In this document: in pieces, positions 23,095-33,015 of the stretch
Position numbering within the stretch: the stretch's first letter is position 1
How the letters are laid out: every line of letters starts with the position of its first letter
Assembly: GCA_029379385.1 (NCBI GenBank)
Contig: CM055605.1
Location: 16,961,001-17,025,000, forward strand
Direction: 5' to 3'
Source of the DNA: Quillaja saponaria
Lineage: Eukaryota; Streptophyta; Magnoliopsida; Fabales; Quillajaceae
Length of the DNA: 64,000 bases
The notes under the pieces: generated by a model
What the model was told of the DNA's origin: nothing
What the model saw: only the letters and a program-made list of their open reading frames with translations
Database searches by the model: none
Translations under genes and position numbers: made by a program

Positions 23095-25480
23095 ATGAAT
23101 TTGAACAACATGAAAGTCCCAAAGGTTCCTGGAGGTGGTGCAGCTTCTGCTTTGCTTAAAGTAGGAATCATCGGTGGGCTTGCTGTATATGGAGCTGCCA
23201 ACAGTCTTTACAATGTTGACGGAGGGCATCGGGCCATTATGTTCAACCGTCTAGTTGGTGTCAAAGACAAGGTTATTCTTTTGCCTCAGATTCTGTAACT
23301 TGAAAGATTATTGTATAGAAAACTACTAGTTCTAAAAAAGTTTAACATCTTCCTTTGAATATGTATTCAAAGCTGATCTTTCTCATGTTGCAAGGTTCCT
23401 GTATGATTTGCACTTTGAAAGTGTACTAGCTTTCTTGTTTTCTTCATTTACTTGCAGGATTTGTAGGTTGTAATTTTTTAATAACCTTAATTTGTTTGGT
23501 ACATTGTAAATCAATGTTGGATGCAGGTCTATCCTGAAGGGACACACCTTATGATTCCGTGGTTTGAGAGGCCAGTCATCTATGACGTACGTGCACGACC
23601 TCATTTAGTGGAGAGTACTTCTGGGAGTCGTGATCTCCAAATGGTAAAAATCTTTGTTATTTGTATTGTATGTCATAAACTGCTTGTAGTATCTTTTTTA
23701 GTTCTGCTACAGCTCTGTAAGTTTTTCTTGTGGTGCTCTTAAAGCTGTGGCTACAGAGAGTCAAACACCATAGTTATGAGTTATGACATTAGTTACAGAG
23801 AGTCAAACACCATAGTTATGAGTTATGACATTCTCTATATCCTTTGTCCTGAAGAAAGAAGAACGTTGAGGTTCCACAATAATTGTTCTTCCCCTTTCAT
23901 TCTTTTCCTTTTCTGGGCTGTCATGCTAGTTTTTGTCTATCCTGGTCAATGTCTTCATATCTAGTTATTCCTCTAGGATGTTGAAACATACATCCCCTGG
24001 CTTTTGAATTGAACGTGCCCCATTCCAAGTGAGCTGTTGACATTGATTGTTAATTGTTTCTTGCACTAAATTTCTATGATTTAATGCTATACCACATCAA
24101 TCCCAAAATTTTTGAAGTTAATACGAAGTTCTTGACCTGCATAAAACCTGACTTCCCACCACCATACTGTCCTCCTTCTGCTATCTGGTCATTTCTCCAG
24201 TATCAGTGAGTTTTTCTATGCGGTCATACAAGATGGACCCAGTTCTGTGGCCATTCAGAGATTATTGGGCTCTATATAGTGATAAGAAAGAGGTCGATAT
24301 AACTAATTAGTTTCTTGGGTAGCTTGGTTATTTTTCATGATGGGAAATAAAATTACTATGCTTCATTAGGTCTGTTTATCTTCCAATAATTTTGTCACGT
24401 AGTCCTGTTATTCTCAATTTCATTTGTCTAACAATGGACGCTAATCTGTATAGGTGAAAATTGGCCTTCGAGTTCTTACCCGTCCTCGTCCAGATCTACT
24501 ACCTACAATTTATCGAATGCTGGGTGAGAATTATAATGAAAGGGTCCTACCTTCAATCATACATGAAACTTTGAAAGCTGTAGTTGCACAGTATAATGCC
24601 AGTGAGCTCATTACACAAAGAGAGGTGATGTAGATCCTCCAGTGTCTCCTTTCTGACCAGAATATTTGTTATGTGCATTTCTTGGAAAGTCCTTGTTAGA
24701 GTAACTCTAATATGGATTGTAATGTAAAACTAAAGTTTCCAGTTTCAGTATTTATTGTTTAACATTGTTGTTTGTAGAACGTTAGTCGGGAAATACGGAA
24801 GATATTGACTGAAAGGGCCGCCAATTTTAATATTGCCCTTGATGATGTGTCAATTACAAGCTTAACCTTTGGTAGGGAATTCACTGCTGCAATTGAAGCT
24901 AAGCAGGTGGCTGCTCAAGAAGCTGAGAGGGCTAAATTTGTTGTAGAGAAAGCTGAACAAGACAAGAAAGGTGCTATTATCAGAGCAGAGGTTAGATAAA
25001 TAGACGCTCAGCTCTCAAAAATGTTTACTGTTCTTGACATGAGGGCATGTTACTACAATGTCACTATTTTCTATTAATCTCGAATCAACCATTTTAGGAA
25101 CTCGAAGAGTTCTTCTGATTGTTTTGCTTGCTTGATCAGTTACCTCTGTGCATCATGACTGAAGAATTCTTAATTTTGAAATCTGTGCTTTCTTTCTTCT
25201 TTTACATTTGGTGTCTCATCTTTGTTTTAATTTCTCTTTCGTTCTTTGTTTAATCTTAGCCTCCTTTTCTTTCCTTCTTATATAGGGTGAGGCAAAGAGT
25301 GCCCAGCTGATTGGTCAAGCTATTGCAAATAATCCAGCATTTATCACTTTAAGGAAGATTGAAGCTGCAAGAGAAATTGCTCAGACTATCTCAAATTCAG
25401 CCAACAAGGTTTTCTTGAATTCAGATGATCTCTTGCTGAACCTTCAAGATTTGAATTTGGAGTCCACTGAAAGGAAATGA
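23095..25480 (+). CDS. PHB1: Prohibitin, mitochondrial (PHB1-type)
   Basis: Subunit of the ring-shaped prohibitin complex of the inner mitochondrial membrane, a chaperone/scaffold for respiratory-chain proteins and m-AAA protease. Coding exons are 23095-23271, 23527-23643, 24454-24624, 24778-24990 and 25286-25480; all junctions are GT...AG and in phase, giving 290 aa, the usual length. ATG 23095 is chosen because the leader acceptor (23056) lies just upstream and the plant PHB1-like opening KVPKVPGGG follows within a few residues. A hydrophobic segment at residues about 21-40 is the membrane anchor. The SPFH core follows ([34 protein letters not shown]), then the Ala/Glu/Lys-rich coiled coil [15 protein letters not shown]. 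Residue choices fit the PHB1/PHB2/PHB6 (type II) group; the exact paralogue is a judgement from memory. No lesion was seen, so it is probably functional. Confidence 0.95.
23752..23832 (+). repeat. Tandem duplication in prohibitin intron 2
   Basis: Two identical 39-base copies (TACAGAGAGTCAAACACC...) at 23752-23790 and 23794-23832, period 42. Confidence 0.9.
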
Positions 25481-26984
25481 TGATCACATGTTGAGCTTAG
25501 TTAGTTGTTACTTGAAAAATGTGTTTCGTTGTTACTGCTGTCCTAATGAGGAGATATGTTATCATGAACAAAGATATTGACAGGACTGACAAGGAACTTG
25601 ACATTAATTTATAACCCACATTACATAAATTAAAATGTTAGGACGAACGAATTTGATAGTTGGTTTTTGTCTTAGCTTATATAGAGGATTAACTTAGTAT
25701 ATATTCTACGTGGAATTCAGCATAAGTTATTAGATTAACTCAGATAAAATTTGTTACACTATGGTCTATTTTGTAAAGGTTTGACGTGTCTTTAGTCCCA
25801 CGTCGGATATATATTAGCTTTGATTCTATATATATAAATTAAGGGTACTAAGTACATTATGAATAGCAATTTAACATGTGGTGTGGATTGGATGTAATAG
25901 GTTATTTATTGTTTTGGATTTTAAGAATTATATTATTTTTTATTTTAGTTATTGACAATTCTAATAATGTATTTAAAAATTTAAATGTTTTTATCAAAAC
26001 TATTAAATTTAAGCGGAACATGTGGTTATTTTTTATTTATTTATATTTTTAAAAAAGGGTGTAACGAGGAAAATAAATTTGTTTAATGATTTAGTCAATA
26101 TACATAATATTTTTTTAATACCATCTCAAAAAAATATGATAATCAATTTCGTTAGGTTTTTTCACAATTTAATAATTTGAACTTCATTAAGAACTCAATT
26201 AAAATAAAGTAAATCATGAAGGACCAAAACAAAAAAAAATTGAATTTTGAATGATTTAATTAAAAAATATTTTTTAAGATTGTAATCTCAAGAATTAAAA
26301 TAATAAATAAACCTATCATAATATATGAAGTTTTATAATAATTAACATTATTTTAGTATCAAGCAGAGTTTTTTGAGTTTTAAATTAGAGTTGATAGTTT
26401 ATTTAATTTTTATATCGTAGTGATATGTGTTATTAAATCTAACATCATTGTTAATTCTAATTAAGTGAGCTGATGTACTATATTTATATTTGCATACATT
26501 GTATAGATGTATATATTAATAATAAATCAAAGTTTTTGATATAATCTTTGATTTAATTTTAATTAATTATTGAATTATTGAGATATTTGAGTATTTAGTT
26601 TATTTTTCTTTTCTTTTGGTTATCATAGTCTATTCTCTTTTATGGAGGCCCATTAGCTACTCCTCCAAACCCTATTCTCTCTCAAGCTTTTTACTCTCCA
26701 AGACTCCGACCAGTTCACATTCTCTCCCTTTTTTATTTTTGTCTATAAAAGAGTATATGTCCTAGACAAATATAAATGATTCGATTTACTCAACTCAGAA
26801 CTACTGCTAAAAGGCCTTTTATAGTAGAATTTTTGTATTCCCGTTTTTGCCTTTCCCTTTCTTGTCTTAAATAACTAATTTTCTTATTTATATATTTAGT
26901 TTTTAAGAGTAATGTTATATGGGCCTATCCACACCATACTAGTGTAAAGGTTAGCACACTAACATCCTTCTTGCACATTGCTAG
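25481..26984. other. Prohibitin 3'UTR and AT-rich intergenic region
   Basis: The first about 150 bases are the probable 3'UTR. The rest is AT-rich without a convincing frame. An snRNA-type promoter look-alike lies at 25795-25840 (see its own entry). Confidence 0.5.
25795..25840 (+). promoter_or_regulatory. snRNA-promoter-like USE plus TATA (tentative)
   Basis: GTCCCACGTCG (25795-25805) differs by one base from the plant snRNA upstream sequence element RTCCCACATCG. A TATATATAAA box follows about 21-25 bases later (25827-25836). In plants a shorter USE-TATA gap is associated with Pol III snRNA genes and a longer one with Pol II. The sequence from about 25855 on matches no snRNA I recognise. 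Motifs like this also occur in repeats, so chance or a dead promoter is quite possible. Confidence 0.25.
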
Positions 26985-27405
26985 TAGGGCTAGAATTTAA
27001 ATAAGATAATTTGATATTCGGATCCGGATTCGAATTCGATTTGATTGCAATTCAAATTAAATACAAATAAATTTTAAATTGAATTTAAATTCAAATGTTG
27101 TAATATTCGAACAATGAATATCATTATTTATTATTATTATTTTAAAAATTTATTTGCCCGGTTACTAGTCCTAACCTTACTAGTGGTTAGTTTAGTATGA
27201 TATTTTGTATTTAAGACTATTTGTAAATTGTTTTTGTTATGTCGATTTTAATTGTACGGTGGTACTTTTAGTTTGTGATAATTGTTATATAATTTTATTA
27301 TCCACACCTCTCCTACAAATTAAGTATTCGAATTTTATAGTTGAATTCAAATTCAAATACAAATAATAGAGTATTCAAAAATATACCATTCAAATTATAG
27401 CTCTA
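26985..27405. mobile_element. hAT-like MITE
   Basis: 421-bp AT-rich element with terminal inverted repeats: TAGGGCTAGAATTTAAAT on the left and the reverse complement TAGAGCTATAATTTGAAT on the right. Possible 8-bp target duplications ATTGCTAG and CTTATTAG match at 5 of 8 positions. The interior is rich in AATTCGAATTC-type words and has no coding capacity. TIR style and 8-bp flank suggest hAT, but the flank is too diverged to be sure. Confidence 0.45.
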
Positions 27406-28223
27406 CTTATTAGTAGAGGATTATACCTCAAACAATCCTATGGTGCCATGTAGGCTTAAATACCCTGAATAATTTAATCACCAAGGGACACCTGGCATCC
27501 TCTCATTTGCATAGTCCATTTATAAATAGTAATAAGAAAGGTACATGTATTATATTCTCTCTCTACATTCACTTCCTCATTAAAGCTTTATCTTTCTATT
27601 AGAGGTGATCTCGGTTTTCATTAGTTGGTTTTACGAGAGAATACTAACCAAAACCGAGTAGTCGGTTTGTGCCAAAAAGCCCAAATTCAATTTTATCAAT
27701 ATTATGGAAGGCCCATTAATCGAAATTGAACCAACAATGGAGAGTCGATTTCAATTCAATTCAGTTCAGTTCTAGTTGCTTTTTATGGGCCATTGGGCCT
27801 AAAATTTTGTTACTTAGTTTTCTAGCCTAAAACTATAGCTCAAATTGGTTTTTGTTCATTTTATATTGAAAAATGTCATATTTATGCCTTTTTGGGCCAA
27901 AAATGAGGCCCACAATTTTATTTATTTATTTTGATAACGAACTTGTTACACATCTGGCTAAACATAAACCTGTTACACTTAAAAAAAAAGCAAGCATAAT
28001 AAAATGAATCATGTTATGTAAAAGCAACACTCCAACAAATACAAGTTAATAGGTTCTCTAATAATTGATGATCACAAAAGCTAGCATAATAAAATTCCCG
28101 CACTACATTCTAACAAAATTCAACCAAATAAAATTAAAAAGTAAGCATGATAAAATTCACAAATGTTTTATGATCAGATATTCACAACAATTCAACAACT
28201 GAATCTAAAGTGTTAAGCACAAT

Positions 28224-28228
<5 letters not shown>

Positions 28229-28258
<30 letters not shown>
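28229..28258. repeat. Poly(A) run
   Basis: Thirty consecutive A residues, flanked on both sides by AATAGTTTAA; the same word recurs at about 28360. Confidence 0.9.
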
Positions 28259-28260
<2 letters not shown>

Positions 28261-28842
28261 CCAATAGTTTAAATAAGCAAATGCTCACTACACTTCATTC
28301 TTCCTTTCCACCTTTTGTAGCATCCGAAGCCTTGGCCTCCATAATGCATAGATGAAAGCACAATAGTTTAAAAAACAAGGAACAAGTATAGAATCATCAA
28401 GAAACCATGATAATGTAAACAAGTGAAAATAAATTATGCATAACTAATTAAAAGGAAGTGTTACCAATAATGATGCATAACTAATCAAAATGAAGAATGA
28501 AGATAAAAATCCTAAAACAATACCAAAGTGCAAAACTAATTAAAATATTTAAAACAATAAAACTCACATCTGCTCGTCATCAAGTATCTAGAAGACTTAT
28601 GCTTGTCGGTGGAAGTTGAAGACTTTGTTAGAAGAAAAAAAACAAATACTATAAGTCAATTACACCATTAAGTATTCAAACTAAAAGAAAATTACTAAAC
28701 TACAAATTTAAATACCTGCTGCAATCTCCTTTGATTGTGTGAGTTATTCTAAAATTTATTTACTTTTAATAGTAAGAGTGGTAAGGCCTAGCCAATTCTG
28801 CAAGCAAATAAGTCCTTTTGCAGTCTCCTAATGCAATGAACT

Positions 28843-30720
28843 TCAAAAATCATTTAGAACACTACCCTCGATACTAAAGACATATTTAGAAGCTATAGTG
28901 GAAACTGGGATTGCTAAAACATCACAAGCAACCAATGATAAAACCTTAAATTTTCTTGCATTAGCCTTCCACCATAAAAGAATATCAAAACCATCCTTCT
29001 CAAGGATAACATCCTTATCCAAGTACAGCTCCATCTTTCATTTAACTACTAAATCAGTCCTAAACCTTTTTTTAGCTTGGCTCCTCCATGCACCCACCAC
29101 ATATTCAAAAAGAGCATCCTCACTTTCATCAACTGTAGTACTAGATTCACCATGTCCACCAAGTTTGGCCTCATCATCTAGAGGAACTCGAACCTTAACT
29201 CTATAAGCATACAATCTCATCAACTGCTCCTTAACTTTATACTCTATTTCCATTGCAACATTGAATGGATAAACAGTGTTAAAGATATATCTTAGATATC
29301 CAAGCTTGTAGCGAGGACTAAGGACAACTGAAGTGAACATCAATGGGTTAATTTTCTCAATATTACCCTAATACTTATCAAATTTCAGTTTCATGCTCTT
29401 TGCCATCCTTTTAAAGATATCATCATTTTTCACCTAACACAACTTAGTCAATTGCATTTCCACCTGTCTAACTTTATTGTATTATACATTTGATGTTATA
29501 TGCAAGGTTCCTGAAAAACTCAAGGTAATATCATGAAATACTTTGAGAAATCTCATAGAAGTTAAGGCATTATCCCAATCCTTAGAATTAGGCAGTCCTC
29601 CCTTATCCTTTAATTTTTTTCCTCTCTTCTTCTTCCTCATTTTGATCTTCGCCTTCACCTTCTTCTTCTTCATTTTCACCTTCACTTTCATTTTTCCTTG
29701 GCTTAAACCATTTCCTATACCTCACATTCTCTTTCATTGCATCAAAAGCTTTACGGAACTCACAGCACAATCAAGCATCAAATAAGTGAAGTTCCATCTA
29801 GTTGGAACATCAAGGCACACAGACTCTTTGCTTTGAACTTTCTCACTCATCACAAACTTGGCAAATCGTGCACTCCTAGAAGGGGAAGACCTAACATAAT
29901 TTATAGCATTCCGAATTGCAGCAATTGAAGACTACAATTCCTTGATTTCATTTGAAAAAACTAAGTTCAAGGTATGAGCACAACATCTCATATGCATGAA
30001 CTCTCCCTCTAATATTGTTCCTCTCCATCTACTTATTTTTCTTTTCAAGTACCGTAAAGCTACTATATTGGCATTAGCATTGTCCACTAAAATAGTAAAC
30101 ACCCTGTTATGCTTAAAAATAGTTCTTGCCTTACTCATCTCTTCACCTGTGTGATCATCAATATTATAAAAATTGAGAATTCTTTTATACAATATCCATT
30201 TATCATCAATAAATTGCACAGTTAAAGCCATGTAGTTAAGGTTTTGATTTGATGTCCAAGTATCAGTAGTTAGATAAACCCTTTGTCTTGTTCTAGTTAA
30301 CATGCTTCTCAATTTCTTTTTCTCATTAATGTAACATGCCCAAATCTCCTTAGCAATGGTCATTTGAGATGGACACTCATACCATGGAACTAGAACAGAT
30401 AGAAGCCTATGAAATGCATAACACTCAACATGCTTAAATGACAATTCCCCAAGAACAATGTACTCAACTATGACTTTCCTTACATCATCGGCATCATTTA
30501 CTTTGTCTTTAGCATCATTAGTTTTCTTCTTTAACATATATTTATACCTAATAGTCCTTTTTCTTTCATTTTCATCATATATTTTTTACAAGTAGGTAGA
30601 TGATTATTCATTGCGCCTGTGCCATCTTTCCTAGTATGACATTAACTACTCTACCACAATGATTGCACGTAGCAGTGGCTTGAATTACTAGTGAACTAGC
30701 TTCACTTCCAAGAAGTTATT
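28843..30720 (-). pseudogene. hAT transposase, decayed
   Basis: On the - strand, in order: a BED zinc finger (CNHC at about 30670-30659 and HLPTC at about 30605-30591, with a frame change between); a 201-codon frame 30537-29932 with the RNase H-like core, including LTTDTWTSNQNLNYMALT; a middle part with VPTRWNFTYL (about 29798-29769); a lysine-rich low-complexity stretch then DWDNALTSMRFLKVF (29691-29482); 29343-29038; and the C-terminal dimerisation domain (29034-28843) with LSLVACDVLAIPVSTIASKY. Stops and frameshifts separate the pieces, so no active enzyme can be made. Intact relatives are plant Ac-like transposases or domesticated RICESLEEPER-type proteins; domestication is excluded here by the decay. 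Confidence 0.85.
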
Positions 30721-31544
30721 ATAGAAACCCTGTTGAAATGGAGGTTATTTCCTTAATTTTTCTTGCTACTTTTCCTTAAGTTGCTTATATTATACTTGTT
30801 TATAAAACTAGTTGGTTGCTTAGTTCATTACTTTACCAATTAGCAAACTTATTTCCAATTCCAACTTATTAGAAGCCTCTTATTCAAGTTATTCATATTC
30901 AAATTATTTCAACTTATGCTTGGATTAATATATCATTGCTTATTTGCTTTGCACTTTCCATTACTAATTCTTTATTTAGCTAGCCATAAAGGTTTTCCTC
31001 TTATAGTTTACTTACATTACCATTTACTTAATCATCCATTTGATAATCTAGTCTTTACTTAGGAGTTACAAAGTAGTAAAAAAAATGAACATGTACACCT
31101 AAGAACTCGCTTTGATTATATATTGAATGTATAACTTACTTTTTATCAATTACAAGTCTATACAATGACTTGCAAGGTTCTTATCACATAACATTTTGCA
31201 TTCCCATATCTAATTATATAGCTAGTCTAATTAACTAAACAAGAGATCCATTGTGAAATCATATACACCAGAGACACATTGTGACCCTATATATGTATAA
31301 GCTAGGATATTTAGCCAAGAAATCACATACACCAAAGACGCATTGTGAAAATTGGCCAAGAGAGAAACTAAGAGCAAGAAGGAGTTCTTGTCAAATTCCT
31401 CCTCCTAGCTGTGATCCCCAAGCTTGAAGCAAATGAGTTTTTTCTTCAAGAACTCTCCCTCCATTTACGATTACCAAATGGAAGGTAAGATGTATCCTTT
31501 GGGTGGAATTGAATCCTTCAATTGTTTCAAAAAGGTAATCTTAT

Positions 31545-31840
31545 CTTAAAGGTTTTTGAATTGGTCAATTGTGTGAACTATATCATTAGAAGCTATCCTA
31601 TTGAATAGCTTGTTAATCATTGATCACTGTTGTGTTTGTTAGGTGAAGAAACTCTAAGCATCCATGCTAAACAATCAAACTAGCTGCATCTTGAAAGCTA
31701 CAAAAGGTTAGTTTTAATATTTAGCTTTCATATCATATAATTATTTGAATAACCTATATTCTTGGTTTGGGAATTTTTTAAATATCCCTCTGCTTGTGCA
31801 CAGGATGCATGACCCCTAATTCCCAACATGAAACTTGCTT
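31545..31840 (+). repeat. Dispersed repeat shared with 49045-49345 (inverted)
   Basis: This block and the reverse complement of 49045-49345 share long matches, including TCAATTGTGTGAACT, CATGCTAAACAATCAAACTA and AGGATGCAT. Both contain a possible GT...AG intron ending just before GGATGCAT. The source element is not recognised; it may be an LTR or leader of a copia family. Confidence 0.55.
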
Positions 31841-31934
31841 TGTAAGCCTTTACACAAGAGTTGTGTAACAAATGAACTCTTAAAAGTTGTACCCTTATAC
31901 ATTTGTGGGCCATTTAGAGAAAAACCCCACAAGT

Positions 31935-32640
31935 GAATGGAATATTTCATTACCTTTACTGATGATTATTCAAGGTATGGATATATTTATTTGTTGAATC
32001 TATAAAAATGTTCATAGAATTTAAGAATAAAGTTAAAACACAACTCAATAGAAAAATAAAAACCTTGAATAATGATAGAGGAGGATAATATGAAGTTGTG
32101 TATGAATTTAGTAAAGATAGTGGAATACAACACAGTTAAACATTGTCGTACATACCTCAACATAGTGGAATTGTAGAAAGTCGTAATAGAACTCTGCTCG
32201 AGATGAGAAAGTCCATGATGAGATATGCAGATCTTCCAACCCATTTCTAGGAGGAAGTCATGTCTATTGTCGCCTATATGATAAACATAGTTAAGAAAAA
32301 GGCAAAGTCGATGAACACCTTACAAGTCATGGAAAGGAACAAGATCAAACCTCACTAAGCTGGGGGTTTGGGGATGCAAAGCATACATACTCTTACAAAA
32401 ACCTTGCAAAGCATACATACTCTTACCAAAACCCTTAAGGGAAAAATTAAAAAGTAAAGATTAGTAATGCAGGTCCATTAGATATTGCGATACAAGTTTT
32501 GGATATAAGTTCCATCACGAGGAAAAATAATTTATAGAAAGTAGTGGTGCTATTTTCTATGAAACTATTGATCTAATGAGGTCAATTGAAGACATCAAGC
32601 TCATGGAAGAAGCACCCGATGAGTTCCAATGAGAGGCACA
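31935..32640 (+). pseudogene. Copia integrase fragment (element 3)
   Basis: Reads YFITFTDDYSRYGYIYLL (about 31950-32003), the opening of a copia integrase core. After a frame change come YIPQHSGIVESRNRTLLEMR (about 32150-32209), with the catalytic-glutamate region, and YADLP. Several stops are present. A 30-bp in-frame duplication lies at 32376-32435. Confidence 0.8.
32376..32435 (+). repeat. 30-bp tandem duplication in integrase relic
   Basis: Two near-identical 30-base copies, starting GCAAAGCATACATACTCTTA at 32376 and 32406. The duplication keeps frame (ten residues twice). Confidence 0.9.
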
Positions 32641-32765
32641 CCCTCTAAAGAAGAAACAAGACTAGATCAAGATTTTTCACAACAATTAGAAACTCAAAAT
32701 AGCGAGAGCATGAATTGCAAACTCATGGTAGTAGACAAAGATGTATAAATTGACCCAAGATACTC

Positions 32766-33015
32766 GGACATAATTTACTTAACAATATTCAATCTATTCT
32801 CCATGCATATTATCTCTCTCACTTTGTGTGATAACTAGACAAATGTCAAATCACATTTTACATTCATCTTTCATTATTGTATTCATCATAAACCTTTAAT
32901 ATGCACACATTTCTCCCATATTGGTACATTCATAAAAATTAAATGACAATTTTTTAAAGGTAATTGATAAGTGTGATCAATCAGATATCATTTTTAAAGA
33001 ATTTATGAATGTATT
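32766..33015. other. AT-rich spacer, nothing recognised
   Basis: Between copia fragment 3 and solo LTR B; it ends in GTATT, the target duplication of B. Confidence 0.5.

Larger units (their letters stand above)
27600..30730 (-). mobile_element. hAT transposon relic (Ac-like, BED zinc finger), one end missing
   Basis: TAGAGGTGATC (27600-27610) resembles a hAT terminal repeat, and the - strand transposase 28843-30720 lies inside. The opposite terminal repeat is not seen. At 30731 the sequence changes to what looks like a copia LTR (TGTTGAAATGGAGG), so the 5' end of the element was probably removed or displaced there. 27600-28840 holds the AT-rich 3' non-coding part, including a 30-base poly(A) run at 28229-28258. 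Confidence 0.6.
30731..32765 (+). mobile_element. Copia element 3, fragment
   Basis: TGTTGAAATGGAGG at 30731 looks like an LTR start at the point where hAT similarity ends. An integrase fragment in the same orientation follows at 31935-32640. No primer-binding site, second LTR or target duplication was found, so the limits and the assignment of 30731-31900 to this element are uncertain. Confidence 0.4.

Noticed and set aside
29543..29785. 80-codon + strand frame rich in Phe
   Set aside because: Antisense of the lysine-rich stretch of the hAT transposase relic.
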